Source: an uncultured Prevotellaceae bacterium (GTDB taxonomy: Bacteria; Bacteroidota; Bacteroidia; Bacteroidales; Bacteroidaceae). Taken from it: DNA of 38,567 nt. Numbering within the stretch: the first letter of the stretch is position 1; every line of letters begins with the position of its first letter. The translations under genes were made by a program, and so were the position numbers. The stretch covers positions 1 through 38,567 of the forward strand of contig ONKY01000126.1 in assembly GCA_900318585.1 (NCBI GenBank), given 5' to 3'. The notes under the pieces are model-generated. The model saw only the letters and a program-made list of their open reading frames with translations, made no database searches and had not been told where the DNA came from. Of the stretch, positions 8,567 to 16,977 are shown piece by piece.

Positions 8567-9811
8567 ATGCCCAGACACCTCTTTCCCATTATTCTCGCTG
8601 GCTGTGTTTTTAGCATAACTCTCCCGACCTCAGCACAACAATTTGCTGAGCACTTTCAGGACTCCACCCTCAGGATAGACTATACCTTCTCAGGTGACGC
8701 CCAAAGCCAACAAATCTATTTGGACGAGCTCTCCCAATCCCCTCGTTGGTACGGCCGCCGTTCAAAACTGAAGAAGCTACCCCTTCGAGGCAACGGCGAA
8801 GTGACTGTCCGTGACCATGAAACCCACGACACGCTCTACCGCCAGTCATTTTCCACCCTGTTCCAGGAATGGCTGGCAACAGAAGAGGCCAAACATATCC
8901 GTAAGTCGTTCGAGAACGTGTTCTTAGTGCCTTTTCCTAAGAATACGGTAGACATCACCGTAGAGCTGCGTGACTATCACGATCAGGTGAACGCTACCAT
9001 GACCCACACCGTTGACCCTGCAGACATCCTGATCCGCCATACTGGGGAACGAAACATTACTCCCTACGTCACCTTACAGCAGGCTGCCGACACGAACCGC
9101 TGCATCCACGTTGCCTACGTGGCCGAAGGCTACCAGCAGGAAGAGATGAACGTGTTTCTTGAAGATTGCAGGATCGCGATGGAGGCACTCTTTGAACACA
9201 CACCTTTCAAGGAGCTGAAAGACCGTTTCAATATGGTGGCAGTGTTGTCTCCCTCCCAGGAGAGCGGTATTAGCGAGCCAGGCAAGAGCATCTGGCGAAA
9301 CACTGTCCTCGGTGCCCACTTCGACACATTCTACTCTGAGCGTTACCTCACCACGCTACACCTCAAGAAGCTGAACGACATCCTAAGCGGCATTCCCTAC
9401 GAGCACATTATTGTGCTGTGTAATGGCACACGCTATGGCGGTGGCGGCATCTACAACAGCTACACGCTGACTGATGCCCACGGACCCAACTTCCGCCCGG
9501 TTGTCGTCCATGAGTTCGGCCACTCTTTCGGCGGACTTGGCGACGAATACCCCTACGGCGAGAGCGACCCCATGTATTTTGCCGATACGGAGCCGTGGGA
9601 ACCAAATCTCACGACCAAGCACAACTTTCATGACAAGTGGGAAAACCTCATACAAGAAGGGAGTGCAGGTATGGTGGAAGGCGGTGGCTACCTGACAAAG
9701 GGGGTCTGGCGCGGCTTTGAGAACTGCCGTATGCGCACCAATGAGGAGCCGGAGTTCTGCCTTGTCTGCCAGCAGGCACTTCGACGGCTTATCGCTTTCT
9801 ACACAGAATAA
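8567..9811 (+). CDS. Secreted M64-family (IgA peptidase-like) metallopeptidase
   Basis: A 414-residue exported zinc peptidase-like protein of family M64, founded by a Clostridium ramosum IgA protease; the substrate here is unknown. A signal peptide is plain (residues 1-23, hydrophobic core then TSAQQ). An N-terminal beta-rich domain spans to about 165. The peptidase domain has zinc motif HEFGH (315-319) followed by SFGGLGDEY, with Asp326 the likely third ligand region, the usual M64 arrangement. Late Cys residues (ENCRMRTNEEPEFCLVCQ) may pair after export. It lies 58 bases after the FolK-like gene and 21 before the antiporter. A second M64 protein, with a different zinc motif, is at 35523-37790. 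Confidence 0.88.
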   Translation: MPRHLFPIILAGCVFSITLPTSAQQFAEHFQDSTLRIDYTFSGDAQSQQIYLDELSQSPRWYGRRSKLKKLPLRGNGEVTVRDHETHDTLYRQSFSTLFQEWLATEEAKHIRKSFENVFLVPFPKNTVDITVELRDYHDQVNATMTHTVDPADILIRHTGERNITPYVTLQQAADTNRCIHVAYVAEGYQQEEMNVFLEDCRIAMEALFEHTPFKELKDRFNMVAVLSPSQESGISEPGKSIWRNTVLGAHFDTFYSERYLTTLHLKKLNDILSGIPYEHIIVLCNGTRYGGGGIYNSYTLTDAHGPNFRPVVVHEFGHSFGGLGDEYPYGESDPMYFADTEPWEPNLTTKHNFHDKWENLIQEGSAGMVEGGGYLTKGVWRGFENCRMRTNEEPEFCLVCQQALRRLIAFYTE

Positions 9812-9832
9812 GTGGACTATACATAACCCGTT

Positions 9833-11107
9833 ATGAAAAAAGGACTACTGGCACTGTCGCCCCTTGTGGTGTTCATGGTTTTCTACTTAGTTACCAGTCT
9901 TGTGGCGGGTGACTTTTACAAGGTGCCTATCACAGTAGCCTTTATGACGGCGTCGGTCTATGCGGTGGTTATCAGCGACGGGATGCCGCTGAAGAAGCGC
10001 ATCAATGCCTATAGCCGTGGGGCAGCAACGGAACAGATGATGCTGATGCTCTGGATCTTCGTATTAGCTGGAGCTTTTGCCCACACGGCCAAGATGATGG
10101 GAGCTATCGACGCCACCGTAAACATGACCCTTTCCCTCCTTCCGCCACAGATGTTGCTGGCCGGTCTTTTCCTGGCCGCCTGTTTTATCTCCCTGTCAAT
10201 AGGCACGAGCGTTGGCACCATCGTGGCACTTACGCCCATCGCTGCAGGCGTTGCCGAACAGACAGGAGCTTCGGTTCCGTTGATGACGGCCGTTGTGGTT
10301 GGAGGATCGTTTTTCGGTGACAACCTGTCATTTATCTCTGACACTACCATCATCGCCACACAGACACAGGGTTGCCGACTCAGCGACAAGTTCCGAGTCA
10401 ACTCGTTCATCGTTGTACCTGCGGCTTTGCTGATACTGATAGCCTACATAGTGATGGGCACAGGCATACACGCACCACAGGATGTGCCGGCGGTGGAGGC
10501 GGTGAAGGTATTGCCCTACTTAGTGGTGCTTGTCTGTGCAGTCTTTGGCATGAACGTGCTGGGCGTACTGACGCTGGGCATTATCTTCACGGGAGTCATC
10601 GGGCTTTGGTTGGGAGCCTACGACGTCTTTGGTTGGATGCAGGCCATGGGCGACGGTATCAAGGGCATGGGCGAACTGATTATCATTACGATGATGGCAG
10701 GCGGACTGCTGGAACTGATCAAACAGCGGGGTGGCATAGACTATATCATCCGCCTGCTTACAGCCCACGTCCATTCAAAACGAGGTGCAGAACTGTCCAT
10801 TGCCGCCTTAGTGTCGCTTGTTAATGTTTGTACAGCCAACAACACCGTAGCAATTATCACCGTCGGTGGCATTGCCAAGCAGATAGGCGACCGCTTCGGC
10901 TTGGACAACCGAAAGTGTGCTTCCATACTCGACACGTTCTCCTGCTTCACGCAGGGACTGATACCCTACGGAGCACAGATGCTCATGGCGGCGGGATTGG
11001 CCGCCATCAACCCCATCAGCATCCTGCCCTACCTCTACTATCCCTTTGCCATTGGCGTTGCCGCCTTGTTGGCTATCCTGCTTCGCTATCCGCGAAGATA
11101 CTCATGA
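9833..11107 (+). CDS. NhaC-family Na+/H+ antiporter-like membrane protein
   Basis: A 424-residue polytopic inner-membrane protein, about 10-11 hydrophobic helices, start to end. The diagnostic region is SIGTSVGTIVALTPIAAGVA and GGSFFGDNLSFISDTTIIAT, typical of the NhaC type of ion/proton antiporter; a second conserved half contains NNTVAIITVGGIAKQIGD and DTFSCFTQGLIPYGAQ. NhaC members exchange Na+ for H+, but some relatives move organic acids, so the substrate is inferred only at family level. It continues the plus-strand run. Confidence 0.85.
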   Translation: MKKGLLALSPLVVFMVFYLVTSLVAGDFYKVPITVAFMTASVYAVVISDGMPLKKRINAYSRGAATEQMMLMLWIFVLAGAFAHTAKMMGAIDATVNMTLSLLPPQMLLAGLFLAACFISLSIGTSVGTIVALTPIAAGVAEQTGASVPLMTAVVVGGSFFGDNLSFISDTTIIATQTQGCRLSDKFRVNSFIVVPAALLILIAYIVMGTGIHAPQDVPAVEAVKVLPYLVVLVCAVFGMNVLGVLTLGIIFTGVIGLWLGAYDVFGWMQAMGDGIKGMGELIIITMMAGGLLELIKQRGGIDYIIRLLTAHVHSKRGAELSIAALVSLVNVCTANNTVAIITVGGIAKQIGDRFGLDNRKCASILDTFSCFTQGLIPYGAQMLMAAGLAAINPISILPYLYYPFAIGVAALLAILLRYPRRYS

Positions 11108-11111
11108 AGAC

Positions 11112-12260
11112 ATGGAGAGAATGAGAGATGGAGATATTAAGATGATGAAGATGCACGTCATACATAGAAACCTATTCCGCCTGCTACGGGCCGGTGCCTT
11201 CGGTGAGAAGGTCGCGATAGAGCCGCTCTCTGCATGGAAGTGGAACCGTCTGTACCAACTGTCGCTCTTGCACGACATTTCTGCATTGGTATACGACGGT
11301 GTGATGCAATGCAGCTACCAGTTCTTTGCCCAGTTGCCCGAACAGCTGTTTCAGACATGGGGCAAGGCTGTCCGCGAGACGGAAGAGAAGAACCGCGAGG
11401 TGAACATCCGTCTCTCCGAGCTCATCAACCTGTTCAACGAGCAGAAGACACGTCCTATCCTGCTGAAAGGACAGTCCATCGCACAGCTCTACGACCAGCC
11501 GCTACACCGCACAGCTGGCGACATTGACATTTTCTTCCCTTATGAGGTGCAAGCTCGCAAGGCCGACGAATGGGCCAGCACCAATGCAACGACCACAGAA
11601 GAGCCTGAGAAGCATTCGCTACAATACACTTGGAAAGGCGTCCAGGTGGAACACCACCACCGGGCAGCCTCGTTGACAAACGCCTTATTGAACCGCACCT
11701 TACAGAATATCATTAGCGACGAGATCAGTTCAAACGACGCACAGTACACATATGTCAACGCCACCCGCACGGAAGTACTTACCCCTACCCTCTCGCTCTT
11801 GTTAATGCTGCTTCGTAACACCACCTATATTATGAATGAGGGCGTGTCGCTCAAGCAGATTACCGATCTTGGCATCTTCCTCCGCAAGGCAGGCCATCGT
11901 GTAGACTTCGTGAAACTTGATGGTTGGTCAGAGCGTCTGGGACTGGCACGGTTCTCCCAGTTGCAAGGTGCTTTGCTTACCGAACTGTTGGGTTTCGAGG
12001 TCGACGAAATTCCCTTTATGCAAGCCGACGCAGAAACAGACATCAGCCACGTGATGCAGGAGATGTTTCTTCTGCGCCGCCAACATGCTTCCGAATGGCA
12101 GTTCCAACAGGGACGTGGCGTTTTCGTCCATGCCTCCAATACCTCAGCCATGCTCTGGCATGTGCGTCACTCAGCCCGCTACTTCCGCTACTATCCGGCA
12201 GAGACCTTCACCAACTTTTTTGCCAACTTCGCGCGTTCCTTAGAATATATAGAGGAATAA
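11112..12260 (+). CDS. Nucleotidyltransferase-like protein
   Basis: A 382-residue soluble protein. The recognisable core is the PILLKGQSIAQLYDQP...RTAGDIDIFFP segment (residues ~118-148), which fits the uncharacterised nucleotidyltransferase family (NTP_transf_5 type, GDxDxF with paired Asp). The C-terminal half is helical and unrecognised. In Bacteroidota such genes often occur in polysaccharide loci, but the neighbours here do not support that. The start is uncertain: the frame is open back to 11046, within the antiporter gene; in-frame ATGs lie at 11112, 11121, 11142, 11145 and 11151. I chose 11112, the first after the antiporter stop. The reaction is unknown. Confidence 0.65.
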   Translation: MERMRDGDIKMMKMHVIHRNLFRLLRAGAFGEKVAIEPLSAWKWNRLYQLSLLHDISALVYDGVMQCSYQFFAQLPEQLFQTWGKAVRETEEKNREVNIRLSELINLFNEQKTRPILLKGQSIAQLYDQPLHRTAGDIDIFFPYEVQARKADEWASTNATTTEEPEKHSLQYTWKGVQVEHHHRAASLTNALLNRTLQNIISDEISSNDAQYTYVNATRTEVLTPTLSLLLMLLRNTTYIMNEGVSLKQITDLGIFLRKAGHRVDFVKLDGWSERLGLARFSQLQGALLTELLGFEVDEIPFMQADAETDISHVMQEMFLLRRQHASEWQFQQGRGVFVHASNTSAMLWHVRHSARYFRYYPAETFTNFFANFARSLEYIEE

Positions 12261-12285
12261 TTACGAATTATGAATTATGAATTAA
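12259..12285. repeat. AT-rich GAATTATGAATTA intergenic repeat supplying ftcD start codons
   Basis: Overlapping TACGAATTATGAATTATGAATTA forms the junction between the nucleotidyltransferase stop and ftcD, and contains the ftcD ATG (12270) and a second, out-of-frame ATG at 12277. Related copies lie at 13257-13272, 15366-15402 and 20341-20378. Confidence 0.5.
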
Positions 12286-13271
12286 TAGAGTGCGTACCCA
12301 ACTTCAGTGAAGGTCGCCGCCCAAAAGTCATCAGCCAGATTGCCGCAGCCGTCAAAAGCGTGGAAGGCGTGAAGCTACTGCACGTTGACATCGGTTATGA
12401 TGCCAACCGCACCGTCATCACCTTTGCGGGAGGGCCCGAGGCCGTCTGCGAAGCAGCGTTTCGTGCCGCTAAAGCAGCAGGAGAACTGATAGACATGAGC
12501 CAACATCACGGTGAGCACCCTCGCATCGGTGCTACTGACGTACTGCCCCTTGTTCCCGTCAGCGGCATCACATTGGAGGAGTGTGCCCTACTGGCTCGTC
12601 AGCTGGCCTGTCGCATGGCCGATGAACTAAACATCCCTTGCTATCTCTATGAGGCTGCGGCCCTGAAGCCGGAACACAGGAACCTGGCCGACTGTCGGAA
12701 AGGCGAGTATGAGGCCCTGCAACAGAAGTTGTCAGAGCCTGACCTTGCACCCGACATCATACCACGACAGCCATTACCTACCGCACTTAGAACCGGCATC
12801 TCCGTTGTTGGCGCCCGCAACTTCCTATTAGCCGTCAACTTCAACCTCAACACCCGCTCTGCAGAAAAAGCTACTGAGATAGCCCGCCTCATCCGTCAGA
12901 GTGGTTACAAAGGGAAGCCAGGCACACTTCGTGCTGCCAAGGCCATCGGCTGGTATATGGAAGAATATGGCTGTGCACAAGTGTCAATGAATCTCTGCGA
13001 CCTTCACGAAACTTCACTACATCACGCCTATGAGGAAGTACGCCGTCAGGCGGAAATCCTCGATCTTCGTGTCACAGGCACGGAGATTATCGGTCTTGTG
13101 CCCTTAGAAACCATTTTGGCTGCAGGCCGCCATTTCGTGGGCGATGCAGAGACTACCGAGGAAATGCTTATCACTACTGCTGTCAAATCTCTGGGGCTTG
13201 ACGCTGTCCGTCCTTTCCGTCCGGAGGAGAAGATTCTTGAAAGGATGTTACAAGGAATTCATAATTCATAA
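12270..13271 (+). CDS. ftcD: Glutamate formimidoyltransferase
   Basis: This cytoplasmic enzyme moves the formimino group of N-formimino-L-glutamate, a histidine breakdown product, to tetrahydrofolate. The 333-residue protein corresponds to the transferase half of bifunctional FTCD only. Strong landmarks are ELIECVPNFSEGR (4-16), LLHVDIGYDANRTVITF and HHGEHPRIGATDVLPLVPV, where His83 matches the catalytic His82 of the mammalian enzyme. The cyclodeaminase and other histidine-degradation genes (hutH, hutU, hutI) are not in the window. It begins 9 bases after the previous gene, within an AT-rich repeat, and the M15-like peptidase gene follows closely. Confidence 0.93.
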   Translation: MNYELIECVPNFSEGRRPKVISQIAAAVKSVEGVKLLHVDIGYDANRTVITFAGGPEAVCEAAFRAAKAAGELIDMSQHHGEHPRIGATDVLPLVPVSGITLEECALLARQLACRMADELNIPCYLYEAAALKPEHRNLADCRKGEYEALQQKLSEPDLAPDIIPRQPLPTALRTGISVVGARNFLLAVNFNLNTRSAEKATEIARLIRQSGYKGKPGTLRAAKAIGWYMEEYGCAQVSMNLCDLHETSLHHAYEEVRRQAEILDLRVTGTEIIGLVPLETILAAGRHFVGDAETTEEMLITTAVKSLGLDAVRPFRPEEKILERMLQGIHNS

Positions 13272-13272
13272 T
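13257..13272. repeat. AT-rich GAATTCATAATTCATAAT repeat copy at ftcD 3' end
   Basis: AATTCATAATTCATAA, the reverse-complement form of the repeat at 12259-12285, spans the last ftcD codons and its TAA stop, so this stop codon appears to come from the repeat. Confidence 0.45.
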
Positions 13273-13285
13273 CCGTACTTGCAGA

Positions 13286-13921
13286 ATGAATCGTTATTGC
13301 CTCTTTCTCGTTATTTCCTTCTCTTATTTACTCGAAGTCAGCGCTCAGACCTTTAGCGTTGATACCATCAGCGATAAGGTTTTTCAGCGGATATGGGGAA
13401 AATCCTACAAGCACGACTGCACCGTCCCACGCTCTGAGTTGCGCTACCTGCAGATTGCTCACTACGACGGAAAAGGCAATACTCAGCAAGGAGAGATGAT
13501 TTGTAACAAGCATATAGCCAACGATTTAATAGAAATCTTTAAAGAACTTTATCGAAGCAAGTACCCCATTGAGCGTATGTGTCTCATTGACGATTACAAT
13601 GCTGACGACGAACGGTCGATGGAAGCCAATAACACCAGTTGTTTCAACTTCCGCACCATTGCCGGAAGCAAGAAACTCTCGAAACATTCCCGAGGTATGG
13701 CTATCGACATCAATCCCCTCTACAATCCCTACGTCCGTCGCCATTCAGATGGCACCCTTATTATTCAGCCACAGAAGGGTCGCAAATATGCCAACCGCAA
13801 GAAGAAAATTCCCTACAAGATTGACAGCAGCGACCTCTGCTACCGTCTCTTTAAACAACACGGCTTCACCTGGGGTGGCTCCTGGAAAAGCAGCAAGGAC
13901 TACCAACACTTCGAGAAGTGA
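13286..13921 (+). CDS. Exported M15-type peptidase (peptidoglycan L,D/D,D-peptidase-like)
   Basis: A 211-residue protein with a signal peptide (residues 1-21, ending VSAQT). It has the M15 zinc signature: SKHSRGMAIDIN with His134 and Asp141 spaced as in VanY/endolysin-type peptidases, a C-terminal His208 in DYQHFEK, and TWGGSW before it (compare the WGGDW of phage L-alanyl-D-glutamate endopeptidases). It probably cleaves peptide cross-links or stems in periplasmic peptidoglycan; the bond is not decided by sequence. It is the last gene of the plus-strand run and ends 57 bases from a convergent lipoprotein gene. Confidence 0.82.
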   Translation: MNRYCLFLVISFSYLLEVSAQTFSVDTISDKVFQRIWGKSYKHDCTVPRSELRYLQIAHYDGKGNTQQGEMICNKHIANDLIEIFKELYRSKYPIERMCLIDDYNADDERSMEANNTSCFNFRTIAGSKKLSKHSRGMAIDINPLYNPYVRRHSDGTLIIQPQKGRKYANRKKKIPYKIDSSDLCYRLFKQHGFTWGGSWKSSKDYQHFEK

Positions 13922-13978
13922 AGGCTTGACCTAAATCCTAAACGATAACAAATTGGTGATTTTACAACAACAGACTTT

Positions 13979-14782
13979 CTACGATTCCAACAACTTCATG
14001 GACATCTGCCCACTCTTCGTGATTGTGATGCCCACCATATAGCAGCTCACGCCGTCGGGTTTGCAAACGGTGGCATTGAAGTGGAAGCCCTGGGCATCAA
14101 CATAGTCATACTCTATGTTGGTCATTATGGCCTGCTCCAGGAAACCGCTCGGCACAAGCTTGCCATATTGTTGCTTGCGAAAGTCGCTGGAATAGATGCG
14201 ACGGGCTCCCTGGAAGAGGCTGATGTGAATGATGTTGTCGTAATAGATATTGTCTACGCCAACTCCGTCGTCATTGTACGACGTAAAGACGACCTTGTAT
14301 TTTGTCGGGTTGATAGTGATGTACCAATGATAGCGTTCTCCCTCATACATCACTACCGAGTCACGGTTCACCACAGAGGTATATGTTGTGATGCCGCGCG
14401 GTTTTTCCTGAATAAAAGCAAGTGCATGGATGGGGTCATCGCTCTTCGAGAGCTTCACCACGTCACCGCTGGGATTTTTGAACCAGAAGTAGTTCTCTCC
14501 CTGCTTCACGATGGCATAGTAGCGGCCACCCATGACAATCGAATCGCCTATAACTCGGAATAAGGTCGGCTGGCTAAGTGTATCTGGATAGAAGATCGTG
14601 TCGCCCACGGCCTTGAACGAGACCTCCTCCGTCTCGTCGTCAATCCAGATGCCTTGCAGCAAGGTTTTTGCCTCACGGTTCTCTTCCGGCTCCTCCACAG
14701 CAGACTCCTGCCGACTCCCCTGTTGGCCACAGGATGCCAGCAACAGCAACATACTTATTATAATTGTCAGACGATCTCTCAT
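13979..14782 (-). CDS. Lipoprotein of unknown function
   Basis: A 267-residue lipoprotein: after a hydrophobic leader the lipobox LLASC puts the acylated Cys near residue 18. I start at MRDRLTIIIS (ATG 14782), 4 bases after the rfbC stop; the longer frame from 14806 would overlap rfbC. The mature part is rich in short beta strands with a repeated DTIFYPDT / DSIVMGG pattern (about 45-100), then a second half without recognised motifs. It looks like a Bacteroidales-specific lipoprotein family (possibly the DUF4738 type; recall, not tested). It is probably co-transcribed with rfbC, but no functional link is evident. Confidence 0.75.
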   Translation of the reverse strand: MRDRLTIIISMLLLLASCGQQGSRQESAVEEPEENREAKTLLQGIWIDDETEEVSFKAVGDTIFYPDTLSQPTLFRVIGDSIVMGGRYYAIVKQGENYFWFKNPSGDVVKLSKSDDPIHALAFIQEKPRGITTYTSVVNRDSVVMYEGERYHWYITINPTKYKVVFTSYNDDGVGVDNIYYDNIIHISLFQGARRIYSSDFRKQQYGKLVPSGFLEQAIMTNIEYDYVDAQGFHFNATVCKPDGVSCYMVGITITKSGQMSMKLLES

Positions 14783-14786
14783 TCTC

Positions 14787-15341
14787 TCAATCAAACAGCT
14801 CGGCATCCTTCAAAAAGGGCTGACGGAGATCCTTCTCGCTGGCCAGCACCTCCATGCCTTCCACAGGCCACTTGATGGCCAGTGTGGGATCGTTCCAACG
14901 GATGCCAGCCTCGCTCTGGGGGGCGTAGGGCTTGTCCACCTTATAAGTGAAGACGGCCTCATCGCTCAATACAAGAAAACCATGGGCCATGCCACGAGGG
15001 ATAAACAGTTGGCGCTTGTTCTCCTCGCTCAGCTCCTCCATGACATACTGGCCAAAGGTGGGACTGGAGCGGCGGATATCAACAGCAACGTCTACGACCC
15101 TACCCTTAATGACCCTTACGAGCTTGGCCTGAGAGAGGTCGCCCTTCTGATAGTGCAAGCCGCGAAGGACACCCCGCGATGACTTCGACTCATTATCCTG
15201 TATGAAGTCGACGGGATAGACGCGCTCGTTGAACTCTGCCTGCTTCCATGCTTCCATGAAGTAGCCGCGCTGGTCGGCGAACACCTTCGGTTCAATGACG
15301 AATACCCCCTTGATAATAGTCTCCTTGTATTCCATCTTCAT
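14787..15341 (-). CDS. rfbC: dTDP-4-dehydrorhamnose 3,5-epimerase
   Basis: RfbC (RmlC) epimerises C3 and C5 of dTDP-4-keto-6-deoxyglucose, the third step of dTDP-L-rhamnose synthesis. From ATG 15341 the protein has 184 residues, the usual length. Catalytic His63 sits in GVLRGLHYQ, and the acid/base Tyr133 in FTYKVDKPYAP; KLVRVIKGRVVDVAVDIR and GMAHGFLVL are standard family blocks. I prefer 15341 over the longer open frame to 15389 because the -7 box is at 15354-15361. rfbA, rfbB and rfbD are absent here, so the pathway is split around the genome. The downstream lipoprotein gene starts after 4 bases. Confidence 0.93.
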   Translation of the reverse strand: MKMEYKETIIKGVFVIEPKVFADQRGYFMEAWKQAEFNERVYPVDFIQDNESKSSRGVLRGLHYQKGDLSQAKLVRVIKGRVVDVAVDIRRSSPTFGQYVMEELSEENKRQLFIPRGMAHGFLVLSDEAVFTYKVDKPYAPQSEAGIRWNDPTLAIKWPVEGMEVLASEKDLRQPFLKDAELFD

Positions 15342-15353
15342 AATATTTGGGTG

Positions 15354-15361
15354 CAAAGTTA
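15354..15361 (-). promoter_or_regulatory. -7 promoter box of rfbC
   Basis: TAACTTTG on the minus strand, 12 bases before the rfbC ATG; a leader of only a few bases is expected. Confidence 0.6.
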
Positions 15362-15365
15362 CACA

Positions 15366-15402
15366 ATTTAATTCATAATCATAAATCATAAATCATAAAT
15401 TT
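15366..15402. repeat. AT-rich ATAAATC direct repeats between divergent promoters
   Basis: AATTCATAATCATAAATCAT continues as further ATAAATC copies between the rfbC and HU/SPOR promoters. It resembles the AATTCATAATT repeats elsewhere in the window. It may be curved DNA or simply repeat remnant. Confidence 0.4.
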
Positions 15403-15456
15403 TACGGGCGGCAACAAATTTTTCACTTTTCACTATTCTCTTTGCGTTTTTTTTTG

Positions 15457-15464
15457 TAACTTTG
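15457..15464 (+). promoter_or_regulatory. -7 promoter box directly before the HU-CCDC81/SPOR gene
   Basis: TAACTTTG, preceded by a run of T. It ends 4 bases before the GTG start at 15469, so the mRNA is probably leaderless or nearly so. Confidence 0.6.
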
Positions 15465-15468
15465 CAGC

Positions 15469-16461
15469 GTGATAGAATTAGCAAGACACATAGAAATACT
15501 GCTCCTGACGAACGACTGCGTCATTGTTCCTGGACTGGGAGGATTCGTAACCCATTATGCAGAAGCGCTATATGAGGAGAGCGAGCAGCTCTTCCTTCCG
15601 CCGATGCGTACCATAGGCTTCAACCCCCAGCTAAAGCTGAACGATTCGCTGTTGGTGCTCAGTTACACGGAGGCCTACGATATCAGCTATCCTGAAGCTT
15701 TGCGACGGATAGAGAGCGAGGTAAACGAACTGCGCCAGCACCTCGAGACAGAGGGATCTTTTGAGCTGAACGGCATCGGGCAGCTGATGCTCAACAGCGA
15801 GGGGAACCTGCAGTTTGAGCCTTGCGAGGCGGGTATTCTCACGCCCTCACTCTACGGTCTGGGCAGCTTCTCCATGTGTAAGCTGGCAGCAAGCGTCCCT
15901 GACACGCTGACGGAGGAGTCCCAAGCCGACCACGAGACCATAACCATCAAGATGTCGTGGCTGAGGAATGTCGCAGCCATCGCTGCCAGCATCCTCGCCT
16001 TCTTCTTGATTGCTCCGCCAGTGGCCAACACTCTCAACGAAGACAAGGCTGTCAGCAAGATGGAGTTTAGCGTGCTGCCGAAAATCAGCATCCCGCAGGA
16101 AGCGCCTACCCCCCAGGAAGCAGAAGCCACTCAGCAGGATGAGACCGAGACCGTTTCGACACAGGACGTTGATCCAACCACTGAAGCCCCAATCGAAGAA
16201 GCCAAGGAGGAGGCTCCCGAGGTGAAGAAACCCACATTTGGCATCGTGCTGGCCAGTCAGGTTAGCCGCGTCAATGCAGAGAATTTCGTGTCCCTACTCC
16301 AGAAAAAGGGCTACGCCCATGCGCGTATAAGCGAACATCATTCTATTCGTCGTGTTATCTACGGCTCATATCAATCCCAGGAAGAAGCCGTCAAGGAACT
16401 GCGCACACTCAGAGGCAGCAAGTTCTTTGAGGAAGCGTGGGTGATGGAGGTGAAGGAATGA
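15469..16461 (+). CDS. HU-CCDC81-type and SPOR domain membrane protein
   Basis: A 330-residue bitopic membrane protein with a GTG start 4 bases after the -7 box. Residues 1-~150 fit the two bacterial HU-CCDC81 domains (IELARHIEILLLTNDCVIVPGLGGF is the hallmark opening; then TIGFNPQLKLNDSLLV and GSFELNGIGQL). One transmembrane helix follows (about 165-190, VAAIAASILAFFLIAPPVAN), then a Pro/Glu/Thr-rich stalk, and a C-terminal SPOR domain (about 250-330) of the type that binds denuded septal glycan. The topology suggests cytoplasmic HU-like domains linked to periplasmic peptidoglycan, as expected for a division or envelope factor. The next gene overlaps in an ATGA. Confidence 0.85.
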   Translation: MIELARHIEILLLTNDCVIVPGLGGFVTHYAEALYEESEQLFLPPMRTIGFNPQLKLNDSLLVLSYTEAYDISYPEALRRIESEVNELRQHLETEGSFELNGIGQLMLNSEGNLQFEPCEAGILTPSLYGLGSFSMCKLAASVPDTLTEESQADHETITIKMSWLRNVAAIAASILAFFLIAPPVANTLNEDKAVSKMEFSVLPKISIPQEAPTPQEAEATQQDETETVSTQDVDPTTEAPIEEAKEEAPEVKKPTFGIVLASQVSRVNAENFVSLLQKKGYAHARISEHHSIRRVIYGSYQSQEEAVKELRTLRGSKFFEEAWVMEVKE

Positions 16462-16976
16462 AGCGTGTACGCTGCCCGAAATGCGACAACTACATTACGT
16501 TTGACGAGCGGAACTACCAGGAGGGGCAGGCGCTCGTCTTCCAATGCCCGGAGTGCGGCAAACAGTTCGGCATTCGTATTGGTGCGTCCAAGCTCCGCCC
16601 TACCCAGCGTGAAGAAAATCCCGAGGAGGAAATGAAGGAGCATGATCTCGGCTCATTAGTAGTCATAGAGAACGTGTTCCACTATAAGCAGGTGCTGCCC
16701 CTTCAGATGGGCGACAATGTCATTGGCCGCTATCAGAAAGGCAATCCCATCAATACTCCTTTTGAGACAGTTGACCCCAGCGTAGACCTCACACATTGCA
16801 TCGTCAACGTCAGCCGCGACAAGAAGGGAACACTGAAGTACACCTTGCGCGACGCCAACAGCAACACGGGAACGTTCGTAGACAATGTAGAACTGTCGCC
16901 ACGTGAGCGACGCATCATCACCGACGGCACCCTTTTCACCATCGGCGCCACGAGCATCATCCTGAAGCTCAGTTGA
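16458..16976 (+). CDS. Zinc-ribbon and FHA domain protein
   Basis: A 172-residue soluble protein. The N-terminus is a zinc ribbon (Cys6, Cys9, Cys30, Cys33; CPKC...CPEC). The C-terminal ~90 residues form an FHA-like phosphothreonine-binding fold: IGRYQKGN, DLTHCIVNV in place of the usual SRxH, and DANSNTGTFVDN where NGTFVNG is usual, ending LFTIGATSIIL. The key SR and N positions are altered, so phosphopeptide binding may be changed or lost. Start ATG 16458 overlaps the SPOR gene stop (ATGA), implying translational coupling and a shared job. The stop is one base from the stop of the convergent MscS gene. Confidence 0.8.
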   Translation: MKRVRCPKCDNYITFDERNYQEGQALVFQCPECGKQFGIRIGASKLRPTQREENPEEEMKEHDLGSLVVIENVFHYKQVLPLQMGDNVIGRYQKGNPINTPFETVDPSVDLTHCIVNVSRDKKGTLKYTLRDANSNTGTFVDNVELSPRERRIITDGTLFTIGATSIILKLS

Positions 16977-16977
16977 A

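Noticed and set aside
13922-13978. Terminator between the convergent M15 and lipoprotein genes
   Set aside because: No convincing stem with a T tract was found in these 57 bases.
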